Shown one piece after another: positions 43,718 through 52,011 of a stretch of DNA of 64,000 bases; position 1 is the stretch's first letter, and the number at the start of each line of letters is the position of its first letter. The notes below the pieces were generated by a model that had not been told where the DNA came from, did not search any database, and worked only from the letters and a program-made list of their open reading frames with translations. Both the position numbers and the translations under genes were made by a program. The stretch is from assembly GCA_017962085.1 (NCBI GenBank), contig JAGCWA010000011.1, positions 1-64,000 on the forward strand. The letters run 5' to 3'. This DNA is from Paludibacteraceae bacterium. GTDB taxonomy: Bacteria; Bacteroidota; Bacteroidia; Bacteroidales; Paludibacteraceae.

Positions 43718-45532
43718 TTAATTATTATACATGTTTTCTATCTCTTTCTCGTAGTGCTCGGAGATGACCTTCCTTTTCAGTTTCAGGGTCAGGGTCAATT
43801 CTCCGTTGTCTGGCGTGAACGCATCGGTGAGCAACGTGAACCTCTTCACCTGCTCATACACCGCCAGATCCTTCTGTGCCTGTTGGATACGGGCTTCGTA
43901 GAAGGCGATGATCTTAGGGTTCTCCAGCAACTCTTTCCGTGACGCGAATTTTATCTTCGACGTGTTGGCGAATGCTTCGAGGGCCGAGAAGGCTGGGACA
44001 ATGAGGGCGGATACATACTTCCGCTGGTCGGCTATGATGGCCGCCTGCTCGATGTACTTGTCCACGATGAGTTTGCTCTCCACCTGCTGTGGCGCCACGT
44101 ATTTTCCGTTGGAGGTCTTATAGAGCTCCTTGATCCTCTCGCGGATCACCAGTCTACCCTGTTCCGTCAGGTATCCGGCGTCGCCCGTCTTGAACCATCC
44201 GTCCACGAAACTGCTTTCGTTCGCCTCAGGCTTGTTGTAGTATCCTTCCGTGATGGTCTTTCCTCGTAGGAGTATCTCGTCGTTCTCGCCGATCTTCACC
44301 TCCACCTCCGGCATGATGTCGCCGACGGAGTGTATCTCATAATCCACGTTGAACGGGTTGTAGCAGGAGACGGTGGCGGTCGATTCCGTCAGTCCGTAAC
44401 CCACGCATATATTGATGCCCACGCTGTGGAGGAATATGTTCACATCGTCGGAAAGGGCGGCTCCCGCTGTCGGGAAGAATCGTCCCTTGCCCAGTCCGAT
44501 CACCTTCTTCAGTAGTTTGAACAAGGTGTTTCGGTAGAACCAATAGCGTATGTTCAGGATCGCAGGGATAGGTTTGTTGTAACGTCTGTATCCTAAGTTG
44601 CGGCGTTCGCCGATCTTAACCGCATGGAGCATCCACTTGCGGAGTGGGGAAGGGAAGCCCTCGATCTTATCGTTCACGCCCATGTAGACCTTTTCCCAGA
44701 AGCGTGGAACGGCGCACATCATGGTTGGTTGAACCTCCTTGATGATGGTTTGGATCTCCTTAGGGTTTTTGTTGACCGCCACGACCATGTTACGGTGCAT
44801 GCAGAAGTACGTCCATGCCCTCTCGAAGATATGGCTGAGAGGGAGGAAACAAAGCGACACGTCCTTGTCCGTCACGTTCTTGAGACGGATGTCGTGGATC
44901 TTCATCGCCTGTTGGTAGTTGGATTGCCGGATGATCACGCCCTTAGGCTCACCTGTGGTTCCCGACGTATATATGAGGGTGGTGAGGTCATTGAGGGAGA
45001 GTTTCTCCAAGCGCTCATTCAGTAATTGGTCCGCGCTCTGCGACTCCAGTCCATGCTTCTTGAAATCCTCGAAGGAGATGGCGGCGTCCACACCCTTGAG
45101 TTGGACGGAAGGGTCGATGGCGACGATCCGTTTCAGGTATTTCGATTGCCGGAGCACCTCCACCGCTCTGTCGTATTGGTATTGCTCCCCCACGAAGATG
45201 GTGCTGATTTCGGCATCGTTGATGATATAGTCGATTTGAGAGGCGGATGCGGTGGCATACATAGGCACGGTTGTGGCCCTGATGGACTGGCACGCCAAGT
45301 CCACCGCAATGATTTCCACCATGTTTTGGGAGAAGATGGCGATACGGTCCTCCTCCTTGATGCCCAATTCGATGAGGGATTTGGCGATGGAGCGCACTTG
45401 TTCCGCGAAATCGGACCAGCTGACGTTCCTCCACTCTCCCGTGGCATCATCCTTATATTTGAAGACGGTTCGGTTGGCGCAAGCCTTGGCCTTCTCGAAC
45501 GCGATTCTTCCGAAATGGATAAGCTTTTCCAT
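43718..45532 (-). CDS. long-chain fatty acid--CoA ligase (AMP-forming)
   Basis: 604 residues of the ANL superfamily. Motifs: P-loop LTTLIYTSGTTGEPKGVII near residue 185, the adenylate-binding GYGLTESTATVSCYN near 380, and GWFKTGDAGYLTEQGRLVIRERIKELYKTSNGKYVAPQQVE near 460-500. It activates fatty acids to acyl-CoA through an acyl-AMP. Its place in an acpP-fabF-rnc operon suggests recycling exogenous or phospholipid-derived fatty acids, but acyl-ACP synthetase activity cannot be excluded. Confidence 0.9.
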   Translation of the reverse strand: MEKLIHFGRIAFEKAKACANRTVFKYKDDATGEWRNVSWSDFAEQVRSIAKSLIELGIKEEDRIAIFSQNMVEIIAVDLACQSIRATTVPMYATASASQIDYIINDAEISTIFVGEQYQYDRAVEVLRQSKYLKRIVAIDPSVQLKGVDAAISFEDFKKHGLESQSADQLLNERLEKLSLNDLTTLIYTSGTTGEPKGVIIRQSNYQQAMKIHDIRLKNVTDKDVSLCFLPLSHIFERAWTYFCMHRNMVVAVNKNPKEIQTIIKEVQPTMMCAVPRFWEKVYMGVNDKIEGFPSPLRKWMLHAVKIGERRNLGYRRYNKPIPAILNIRYWFYRNTLFKLLKKVIGLGKGRFFPTAGAALSDDVNIFLHSVGINICVGYGLTESTATVSCYNPFNVDYEIHSVGDIMPEVEVKIGENDEILLRGKTITEGYYNKPEANESSFVDGWFKTGDAGYLTEQGRLVIRERIKELYKTSNGKYVAPQQVESKLIVDKYIEQAAIIADQRKYVSALIVPAFSALEAFANTSKIKFASRKELLENPKIIAFYEARIQQAQKDLAVYEQVKRFTLLTDAFTPDNGELTLTLKLKRKVISEHYEKEIENMYNN

Positions 45533-45546
45533 CCTATTATGACACT

Positions 45547-46329
45547 TTATTCAGCGCAAGACGAGTCTTGGCTTTGAACGTTACTATCGTTTTTTTTCTC
45601 CTTGCGGAAAAAGTTCCTGTCTTTTTTGAGTCTTCTCAAGGCCGCCTGCGAAGCCATCTGTTGGGACTCCTTTTTGGAGTAGCCGGTGCCAAATCCGCCG
45701 TGTACGTTGTTGAGGCGCACTTCGGACTTGAACATGATGTTGTGGTCTTTGTCCTTCGTCTCGTCGACCACGGAGTAGGCGATGTGCACTCGGTTCTTCT
45801 GGCACCACTCGATGAGTTTGGACTTGTAGTCGTGGTCGTCGTTGATCACCTTGGACATGTCCATGAACTTTTTGAGGACGACATCCTTCAGATAGTAATA
45901 AGTGAAGTCGAAGCCTCTGTCCAGATAAATGGCGCCCACCAAAGCCTCGAAAGCGTTACCATATACATTGAAGTTATGTGTTTTGTTCATGGGGGTGGTC
46001 TTGATGATCTTCTCGAGTCCCATCTGTTGGGCCACCTTGTTCAGGGTTTCGCGCTGCACCAGTTTGACCCGCATATTGGTCAGGAGGCCTTCGTCGGCGT
46101 TTTTGTATTGCTTATAAAGAATATCCGACACGATGGCCTCGATGACAGCGTCCCCCAAGTATTCGAGCCGCTCGTTCGATTGGCTATCCTTCTTCGCCCT
46201 GACCATAACAGACTTATGGGAGAGCGCGAGGTTATAATAATCCACATTGTGGGGGGTGAAGCCGAGTTGCCTTTGGATAACCAAATAATCCCCTTTGGAG
46301 GACGCCCAAAGAAGCCTTACCCGGTTCAT
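45547..46329 (-). CDS. rnc: ribonuclease III
   Basis: 260 residues from the ATG at 46329 (MNRVRLLW); an in-frame ATG at 46383 would add 18 residues and overlap fabF by 35 bp. The nuclease domain has HKS and the signature NERLEYLGDAVIEAIVSDILY with catalytic acidic residues, plus AFEALVGAIYLDRGF. A C-terminal double-stranded RNA-binding domain follows (about 165-235: SKLIEWCQKNRVHIAY ... GYSKKESQQMASQAALRRL). It cleaves dsRNA during rRNA processing. It follows fabF by 19 bp, an arrangement common in Bacteroidota. Confidence 0.94.
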   Translation of the reverse strand: MNRVRLLWASSKGDYLVIQRQLGFTPHNVDYYNLALSHKSVMVRAKKDSQSNERLEYLGDAVIEAIVSDILYKQYKNADEGLLTNMRVKLVQRETLNKVAQQMGLEKIIKTTPMNKTHNFNVYGNAFEALVGAIYLDRGFDFTYYYLKDVVLKKFMDMSKVINDDHDYKSKLIEWCQKNRVHIAYSVVDETKDKDHNIMFKSEVRLNNVHGGFGTGYSKKESQQMASQAALRRLKKDRNFFRKEKKNDSNVQSQDSSCAE

Positions 46330-46348
46330 AGCCTCTTTTATGAGAAAT

Positions 46349-47599
46349 TTAACCTTCAAATTTCTTAAATATGATTGTCGCATTATGGCCGCCGAACCCG
46401 AAGGTATTGGACATGGCGGTCTTAATTTCACGTTTCTTCGCCTTGTTGAAGGTGAAGTCCAGTTTGTAATCTATCTCAGGGTCATCGTCACCCTCTTGGT
46501 GGTTGATGGTTGGCGGGATCATACCCTCCTTGATGGCTAGGATGGAGGCGATGGCCTCTACCGCGCCTGTCGCTCCGAGGAGGTGTCCCGTCATTGACTT
46601 GGTGGAGCTCAGGCTCATCTTGTAGGAATGTTCCTTGAACACTTTCAGGATGGCCTTCACCTCCGAAGGGTCTCCCAATGGTGTGGATGTTCCGTGCATA
46701 TTGATGTAGTCGATCTCCTCCGGACGCATACCCGCATCCTTCAAAGCGGCTTCCATGACCAAGACCGCACCCTCTCCTTCCGGGTGTGTCGCCGTCATGT
46801 GGTAGGCATCCGCAGATGCGCCTACGCCCACAACCTCCGCATATATCTTCGCTCCTCTGTTGATGGCATGCTCATATTCCTCGAACACCAAGCATCCTGC
46901 TCCTTCACCCATCACGAACCCGTCCCTCGATGCACTGAAAGGCCGAGAAGCTGTCTGAGGGTCTTCATTCCTCGTCGAGAGCGCATGCATCGCACAGAAT
47001 CCACCGATACCGCTACGCGTGATAGCAGCCTCGACTCCACCCGTGATCATCACATCCGCCCTGCCTAAGCGAATCATGTCGCAAGCGGTGCTCAATGCAT
47101 GTGTCGATGACGCACAAGCGGATACGATACCGAAATTCGGACCGCGAAACTTATACAACATCGAAATATGTCCGGCCGCCATGTCGGCGATCATCCTCGT
47201 TATGTAAAACGGATTGAATTTGCCACAGGATTGGAATTCTTCAAAGCCTTGCTCCAATGAGGTGATACCTCCGATACCCGTGGAGAATATGACTCCTCCC
47301 CTGTCGGTATCCAACTTCTCCATATCAAAATTCGCATCGTCCATGCACTCCTTCGCCGCAGCGATGGCGAACTGAACGTGCTTGTCGAGCTTACGTGCCT
47401 CCTTCTTGTCGAAGTAATCCAACGGATCGAAACCTTTCACCTCACATGCGAAGGTCGTCCGGAAATTCGTCGCGTCAAAGAGCGTAATGGGAGCGGCCCC
47501 GCTCACACCTTTCAGTAATGCGTTCCAATAAGTAGGAATATCGTTCCCTATTGGCGTAATCGCGCCCACTCCCGTTACTACAACTCTTCTGAAATTCAT
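46349..47599 (-). CDS. fabF: beta-ketoacyl-ACP synthase II
   Basis: 416 residues of the thiolase fold. The active-site cysteine lies in VSACASSTHALSTACDMI near residue 165. The two histidines are in MHGTSTPLGDPSE and the GHLLGATGAVEAI block. RRVVVTGVGAITPIGNDI is the usual FabF start. It extends acyl-ACP with malonyl-ACP in fatty acid synthesis. It lies 17 bp downstream of acpP, the classic acpP-fabF-rnc order. Confidence 0.96.
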   Translation of the reverse strand: MNFRRVVVTGVGAITPIGNDIPTYWNALLKGVSGAAPITLFDATNFRTTFACEVKGFDPLDYFDKKEARKLDKHVQFAIAAAKECMDDANFDMEKLDTDRGGVIFSTGIGGITSLEQGFEEFQSCGKFNPFYITRMIADMAAGHISMLYKFRGPNFGIVSACASSTHALSTACDMIRLGRADVMITGGVEAAITRSGIGGFCAMHALSTRNEDPQTASRPFSASRDGFVMGEGAGCLVFEEYEHAINRGAKIYAEVVGVGASADAYHMTATHPEGEGAVLVMEAALKDAGMRPEEIDYINMHGTSTPLGDPSEVKAILKVFKEHSYKMSLSSTKSMTGHLLGATGAVEAIASILAIKEGMIPPTINHQEGDDDPEIDYKLDFTFNKAKKREIKTAMSNTFGFGGHNATIIFKKFEG

Positions 47600-47616
47600 A
47601 GCCGAAAACTATGATC

Positions 47617-47853
47617 TTATTTCATTTCTGACTCAATCAACTTGATTGCCTCGCCTACTGTTGAAATCTTCTCCGTTTGGTCGTCAGAGATCTGGATTCC
47701 GAACTCCTTCTCGAATTCCATGATCAACTCCACAGTATCCAATGAATCTGCACCCAAATCGTTAGTGAAACTTGCCTCATCGGTTACCTCTTCCAACTCA
47801 ACGCCTAATTTCTCAACAATAATCGATTTAACTTTCTGTGCTACTTCTGACAT
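47617..47853 (-). CDS. acpP: acyl carrier protein
   Basis: 78 residues, very acidic. The phosphopantetheine attachment serine is Ser37 in [18 protein letters not shown]. Helical, standard ACP length. It carries growing acyl chains as a thioester and leads the minus-strand operon. A TTTCTTTG sequence on the minus strand at about 47899-47906 is a near-match to the -7 box. Confidence 0.97.
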   Translation of the reverse strand: MSEVAQKVKSIIVEKLGVELEEVTDEASFTNDLGADSLDTVELIMEFEKEFGIQISDDQTEKISTVGEAIKLIESEMK

Positions 47854-48017
47854 AATCTTAATTTTTTAGTTAATAATTTATGTGTTAAATTTGCGGTGCA
47901 AAGAAACATATTTTTGGCGAGATAAAACGTGTAATGTCCTACAAAAAATCCAAAATATTGCACAATTACCCCCAAATGTGTATCTTTTTTTATGTCTAAA
48001 ACGAAATATGTAATCAA

Positions 48018-48584
48018 ATGGAAAAAAAGTTAGCCATTTTCGCCTCGGGCTCCGGATCGAATGCGGAAAACATCATCAACCACTTTTCGGGCAACAAGAA
48101 TGTAACCTTCCCTTTTATATTATGTAATAAGAAAGATGCCTATGTGAAGGTGCGCGCGGAGCGTTTGAACATTCCTTTTAGACTCTTCACGAAAGACGAA
48201 TTGAAGGACGGAACCGTTTTGGGTTGGCTGCAGGAGGCAAAGGTTGATTACGTCATCTTGGCTGGCTTCCTGTTGCAAGTGCCTTCCGCTATCATCGAGG
48301 CCTTCCCTAATCGGATCATCAATATCCATCCTGCCCTCTTGCCTAAGTTTGGCGGGAAGGGCATGTACGGCTCGCACGTGCACGAGGCGGTGGTCGCGGC
48401 CGGCGAGAAGGAGAGCGGCATCTCCATCCATTACGTGAACGAGAACTTGGACGAGGGGCAGGTGATCTTCCAGGCGAAGTGCAAGGTGCTCCCTACCGAC
48501 ACGCCGGATGATGTCGCGCATAATGTGCATGAGCTGGAGTACCAATACTTCCCGCAAGTGATCGCGCAGGTGATCGGCGAATGA
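48018..48584 (+). CDS. purN: phosphoribosylglycinamide formyltransferase
   Basis: 188 residues. The N-terminal loop FASGSGSNAENIINHF and the catalytic block INIHPALLPKFGGKGMYG with HxxH (SHVHEAV) and SGISIHYVNENLDEGQVIFQ are those of PurN. It transfers a formyl group from 10-formyl-THF to GAR in purine synthesis. Divergent from acpP, as is common in Bacteroidota. Confidence 0.96.
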   Translation: MEKKLAIFASGSGSNAENIINHFSGNKNVTFPFILCNKKDAYVKVRAERLNIPFRLFTKDELKDGTVLGWLQEAKVDYVILAGFLLQVPSAIIEAFPNRIINIHPALLPKFGGKGMYGSHVHEAVVAAGEKESGISIHYVNENLDEGQVIFQAKCKVLPTDTPDDVAHNVHELEYQYFPQVIAQVIGE

Positions 48585-48639
48585 TTGCTATATATATTAA
48601 ATCGGTGAATCCTCTGGACGCACCTTAATTCTAGTAGTT

Positions 48640-49011
48640 ATGAAAAGATTGTTTTTGTTATTGGGGCTCCTTTTGTCCATGGTGGCTTGCGCCCAGAAGA
48701 ACATCTCGCCGCAGGAGTTCCACGAGATGATCACCAAGGACCCGAACCTTCAGGTGGTGGATGTGCGCACGCCGCAGGAGTTCGCCGCCGGTCATATCAA
48801 GGGTGCTCGGAACGTCGACTTCCGCAATCCCGACTTCGAGAAGAACATCGCCAAGGCGGTCAAGAAGAGGAAGACGGTGCTGGTCTATTGCCGCTCCGGG
48901 AAGAGAAGCCTCAACGCCATGAACCTTATGGTGAAGAACGGGTTCAAGGATGTATATAACATGGAAGGTGGTATATTGGCCTGGGAAAAGGAGTTCGAGG
49001 TGGAGAAATAA
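48640..49011 (+). CDS. rhodanese-domain lipoprotein, active-site cysteine present
   Basis: 123 residues with lipobox MVAC (lipid cysteine near residue 18). The rest is a single rhodanese domain: VVDVRTPQEFAAGHIKGARNVDF, then VLVYCRSGKRSLNAMNLM with the persulfide-forming cysteine (CxxGxRS pattern), and GGILAWEKEF. It should be able to carry sulfane sulfur at the periplasmic side of a membrane. Compare the cysteine-less protein at 9903. Confidence 0.92.
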   Translation: MKRLFLLLGLLLSMVACAQKNISPQEFHEMITKDPNLQVVDVRTPQEFAAGHIKGARNVDFRNPDFEKNIAKAVKKRKTVLVYCRSGKRSLNAMNLMVKNGFKDVYNMEGGILAWEKEFEVEK

Positions 49012-49211
49012 CCGAGCGGTTCCTCTTGGGGCCGGTTGGAACGAATCTCCGGCATGGCGGTTTTTTGTGCCATATAATATACCATGTCAAAAAAAACATT
49101 ATGTTTGTATTACGAATTCCTTATTGCGTCTCTATGGTATGCTTTATTAAGGATGTAGAGTGGTGAGGATGTGATATATGTTTGATTATTAACAATTTAA
49201 AATTTTTACAT

Positions 49212-49478
49212 ATGCAAACTTGTCCGAAGAATTATTTGGTGCAATCAATTTTAGCGACCATTTTCTGTTGCTTGCCAATTGGAGTTTTTGGAATCCTCAA
49301 GGCAATTAAAGTGAACAAACTATTTGATCAAGGTGATTATGAAGGGGCTTTGGAGGCCAGCAAGAGCGCCAAGAGTTGTGCGAGATGGGCTGTGATCGTA
49401 GGCATTTTGGTAGGTGTTGTTGTTATGATTCTCTTCTTTGTTTTTGGTGTAGGCAGGGCGTTAATATCCCAACAATAA
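49212..49478 (+). CDS. CD225/dispanin family membrane protein
   Basis: 88 residues, two hydrophobic segments. The first carries the CD225 signature (CCLPIGVFGILKAIKVNKLF) with the following GDYEGALEASKSAKSCARWAV. The ATG at 49212 is preferred over one at 49182 because the family starts close to it. In eukaryotes dispanins include interferon-induced transmembrane proteins; bacterial members have no assigned function. Terminator at 49497. Confidence 0.9.
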   Translation: MQTCPKNYLVQSILATIFCCLPIGVFGILKAIKVNKLFDQGDYEGALEASKSAKSCARWAVIVGILVGVVVMILFFVFGVGRALISQQ

Positions 49479-49496
49479 TTTTACAATTGATAGGAG

Positions 49497-49533
49497 AGAG
49501 GGCAAGAAGGACATTTACTCCTTCTTGCTCTTT
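49497..49533 (+). terminator. intrinsic terminator
   Basis: GGCAAGAAGGA and its flank pair with TCCTTCTTGCTC over more than 11 bp, followed by TTTCCC. It lies 19 nt after the CD225 gene. Confidence 0.8.
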
Positions 49534-49574
49534 CCCATATAATAAAGGAGGTTTGAATAAACGACAGAGAACGC

Positions 49575-49961
49575 ATGGCCTTTTCGACGAAGCGGTGGTG
49601 GAAGTGGATTGCCTTGGTGGTGATAGGCCTTGTGGGGGTGCTCGTCTATTATTTATATAATCCTTCCAATATCCAATTTTTCCCGAAGTGTCCTTTCTTC
49701 CTCCTGACGGGGCTGAAGTGCCCGGGATGTGGCTCGCAGAGAGCCATCCATTGTTTGCTCCATCTTGAGTTCGTGCCTGCGTTCCGGTACAACGCTCTCC
49801 TGGTTTTTTCCATTCCGGTTGTCTCCCTGCTTTTGCTCTCCTCGGCGCTTAAGGAGAGGTATCCGGTCTTCCATAATTACATGAATAAGCCGTGCGTTCC
49901 CATCACCTACCTTGTGGTTGTGCTGGCTTGGTGGATCCTCAGAAACCTCCTCGATTTTTGA
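49575..49961 (+). CDS. DUF2752 family membrane protein
   Basis: 128 residues with three hydrophobic segments (about 11-29, 72-90, 105-122). The DUF2752 signature FPKCPFFLLTGLKCPGCGSQRAIHCLLHLEF is complete, with its CPGCGSTR-type cysteine pair (CPGCGSQR here). Function unknown; the cysteines suggest metal or redox binding. It starts 41 nt after the terminator at 49533 and may share a transcript by read-through. Confidence 0.92.
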   Translation: MAFSTKRWWKWIALVVIGLVGVLVYYLYNPSNIQFFPKCPFFLLTGLKCPGCGSQRAIHCLLHLEFVPAFRYNALLVFSIPVVSLLLLSSALKERYPVFHNYMNKPCVPITYLVVVLAWWILRNLLDF

Positions 49962-50033
49962 CGTCTGGAGTTGTTTTTGACAAGTATCAATGAATTTATC
50001 GTGTTAATAATTCATAATGGATTATAATTTTTT

Positions 50034-50041
50034 TAAATTTG
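50034..50041 (+). promoter_or_regulatory. -7 promoter box TAAATTTG
   Basis: A perfect TAnnTTTG box inside the 835-bp region without an obvious gene. It precedes the possible small ORF at 50155 by 113 nt. Confidence 0.4.
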
Positions 50042-50154
50042 TGAAAAGGGGCTAAAGAAAGGGGTTAAGCGAAATCCTGATCCATTACGTAGGTCGCGAA
50101 TAGTGTTGATGTGAATAAGGGTTAAATTGCAAATCAAAGGATTATTTCCTGTTT

Positions 50155-50307
50155 GTGGTGAAAGAGTTTGCGGCGTTATGGGCTCTGATTGTTGTTTGTT
50201 GGATGTGTAACGATCAAAATATAACGCTTATGAGAATTCAGCTACTATTTATTTACGCAGCGGTTTTCCTGTTGTCATGGGCATGGTTGACGTTATTGAT
50301 ACCATGA
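50155..50307 (+). CDS. possible 50-residue two-helix membrane microprotein
   Basis: An open frame with a GTG start (50155 or 50158) encodes 50 residues. They have two hydrophobic stretches, FAALWALIVVCWMC and LLFIYAAVFLLSWAWLTLLI, separated by a short polar turn (NDQNITLMRIQ). A second in-frame start, ATG at 50230, would give only the second helix (25 residues). There is a -7 box at 50034. No family recognised, and chance cannot be excluded at this length. Confidence 0.35.
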   Translation: MVKEFAALWALIVVCWMCNDQNITLMRIQLLFIYAAVFLLSWAWLTLLIP

Positions 50308-50340
50308 TGTGGCCAGAACGGGAACGCATCAAAAAGAGTG

Positions 50341-50348
50341 TAATTTTG
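50341..50348 (+). promoter_or_regulatory. -7 promoter box TAATTTTG
   Basis: A perfect TAnnTTTG box that would start a transcript near 50355, running through the inverted repeat at 50403 to the terminator at 50608. Confidence 0.5.
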
Positions 50349-50402
50349 TAAGGGCATTTTCAATGTCCATGGTGTGTATGGTGATTAAGCACGGAATGTG
50401 CG

Positions 50403-50450
50403 ACTGTTTTCATAGGGGCGGGCAGTTCGCCCGTCCATTATGAAAACGGT
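50403..50450 (+). repeat. 48-nt inverted repeat
   Basis: Outer arms ACTGTTTTCATA and TATGAAAACGGT pair over 12 bp with one wobble. Inside, GGGCGGGC pairs with the CGCCCGTCC region over 8 bp with one wobble. Together they make a long, nearly continuous hairpin with an AGTTC loop. Confidence 0.8.
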
Positions 50451-50607
50451 AGAAAAAACGACAATCGAAACAAGTACGAGTGTAAAAAACAACATATTAA
50501 TTTATCATGAAACAAGGAGGGCATCGCCTCTCCGCACAAAACAGAAAAAAGAAGCATATACTACAAGATACGATTAAAATCTTCTAAACTCAATTACAAG
50601 TACGATT

Positions 50608-50640
50608 GGGGTGTTTTGTGAAAAGCGCCCCTTTTCTTTT
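50608..50640 (+). terminator. intrinsic terminator
   Basis: GGGGTGTTTT pairs with AAAAGCGCCCC over 10 bp (two wobbles) with a GTGA loop, followed by TTTTCTTTT. No recognised gene lies directly upstream, which points to an unannotated transcript. Confidence 0.8.
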
Positions 50641-50661
50641 ACCCTTCCGTGAGATATTTAT

Positions 50662-50725
50662 GATTTACTATTTACCATTTACGATTCCAGAAACTGGTAA
50701 ATCGGAAGTCGCCAAATCGTAAATC
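50662..50725. repeat. inverted repeat of dispersed TAAATCG type
   Basis: GATTTACTATTT at 50662 is complementary to AAATCGTAAATC at 50714-50725 with one mismatch. The composition matches the dispersed repeats at 12831 and 37131. Confidence 0.6.
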
Positions 50726-50778
50726 CCTACCCCTCTCGTCATTTTCTCTCCCCCCAACCATCTATCAGAATTATTTTG

Positions 50779-50786
50779 TAATTTTG
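50779..50786 (+). promoter_or_regulatory. -7 promoter box TAATTTTG (argD)
   Basis: A perfect TAnnTTTG box 58 nt before the argD ATG at 50845. It lies upstream of the in-frame GTG at 50797, which is therefore unlikely to be the start. Confidence 0.6.
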
Positions 50787-50844
50787 CGGTGTCTGAGTGG
50801 TCGTGGGACTAACTCGTTTGGAAAGAATGACTAATAATTGCAAT

Positions 50845-51981
50845 ATGAAACTTTTCGATGTATATCCGCTTTTCGATGTGAATATCGTAAAGGGTAAAGG
50901 TTGTAAGGTATGGGACGAGAAGGGCCAGGAATACCTTGATTTGTATGGTGGGCACGCTGTTATCAGCATCGGACATTGCCACCCTCACTACGTGGAGATG
51001 ATGACGAAGCAGTTGAATGCGCTTGGCTTCTATTCCAACTCCGTGATCAACAAACTGCAGGTTCAGTTGGCTGAACGCTTGGGCAAGGCCAGCGGTTACG
51101 AGGACTACCAGTTCTTCATGATCAACTCCGGCGCGGAGGCGAACGAGAACGCCCTCAAGCTGGCTTCCTTCTACAACGGACGTACCCGCGTGCTCTCTTC
51201 CGACAAGGCGTTCCACGGACGTACTTCGTTGGCGGTCGAGGTGACCAACAACCCGAAGATCATCGCCCCTATCAACGACAACGGCCATGTCACTTACCTC
51301 CCGTTGAATGACCTGGACGCTTGGGTGAAGGAGATCAAGAAGGGGGACGTCTGCGCCGTCATCGTGGAGTGTATCCAAGGCGTGGGCGGCATCCGTATGG
51401 TGACGAAAGAGTTCCTCCAGGGCCTCCGCAAGGCTTGCGATGAATATAACACTGTGTTGATCTGCGACGAGATCCAATGTGGATATGGCCGTTCGGGCAA
51501 ATTCTTCGCCCACCAACACTTGGACGTTAAGCCGGACCTCATCACGGTGGCGAAGGGCATCGGCAACGGTTTCCCTGTCGCTGGCTTGCTCATCGCTCCT
51601 AAATTCACCCCTGTATACGGACAGTTGGGTACGACGTTCGGCGGCAACCACATGGCTTGCACGGCTGGTTTGGCGGTGCTCGACGTGATGGAGCAGGAGA
51701 ACCTCGTGGCGAACGCTGGCGAGGTGGGAGACTACATCATGCAACAGCTGAAGGCGGCTAAACTGCCTCACATCACGGATATCCGCGGACGTGGCTTGAT
51801 GATCGGTATCGAGTTGGATTGCCCTCATAAGGAGATCCGTAGCAAACTGGTCTTCGAACAACACGTCTTCACGGGCTGCAGCGGAACGAACGTGCTTCGC
51901 CTCTTGCCGCCTCTCTGCTTGACGAAAGCGGAGGCCGACGACTTCATCGCACGTCTCAAGACCGTGCTGACCAATGCCTAA
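50845..51981 (+). CDS. argD: acetylornithine/succinylornithine aminotransferase
   Basis: 378 residues of the class III PLP aminotransferases. MKLFDVYPLFDVNIVKGKGCKVWDEKG is the normal ArgD start of Bacteroidota, so the ATG at 50845 is used. Motifs: GGHAVISIGHCHPHYV, NSGAEANENALKLA, CDEIQCGYGRSGKFF with the PLP-binding aspartate, and ITVAKGIGNGFP with the Schiff-base lysine. It makes N-acyl-ornithine in arginine synthesis. Unusually, no other arg gene is adjacent; a HisIE-like gene follows after 30 bp. Confidence 0.92.
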   Translation: MKLFDVYPLFDVNIVKGKGCKVWDEKGQEYLDLYGGHAVISIGHCHPHYVEMMTKQLNALGFYSNSVINKLQVQLAERLGKASGYEDYQFFMINSGAEANENALKLASFYNGRTRVLSSDKAFHGRTSLAVEVTNNPKIIAPINDNGHVTYLPLNDLDAWVKEIKKGDVCAVIVECIQGVGGIRMVTKEFLQGLRKACDEYNTVLICDEIQCGYGRSGKFFAHQHLDVKPDLITVAKGIGNGFPVAGLLIAPKFTPVYGQLGTTFGGNHMACTAGLAVLDVMEQENLVANAGEVGDYIMQQLKAAKLPHITDIRGRGLMIGIELDCPHKEIRSKLVFEQHVFTGCSGTNVLRLLPPLCLTKAEADDFIARLKTVLTNA

Positions 51982-52011
51982 TGGGCTATCGTAAACGTAA
52001 AAAATATAACT

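Larger units (their letters stand above)
50355..50640 (+). ncRNA. candidate structured RNA or small-ORF transcript
   Basis: Bounded by a -7 box (50341) and an intrinsic terminator (50608-50640), about 285 nt. It contains the 48-nt inverted repeat at 50403-50450. A 45-codon open frame (50440-50577) starts inside the right arm of the repeat, and a 26-codon frame starts at 50506; neither resembles a known protein. I do not recognise the RNA (not 6S, SRP, tmRNA or RNase P by their usual marks). Confidence 0.45.

Noticed and set aside
50787-50816. tRNA-Ser-like D-arm sequence (GTGTCTGAGTGGTCG)
   Set aside because: There is no matching anticodon arm, T arm (GTTCGAATC type) or acceptor stem downstream; the stretch lies between the argD promoter and start.
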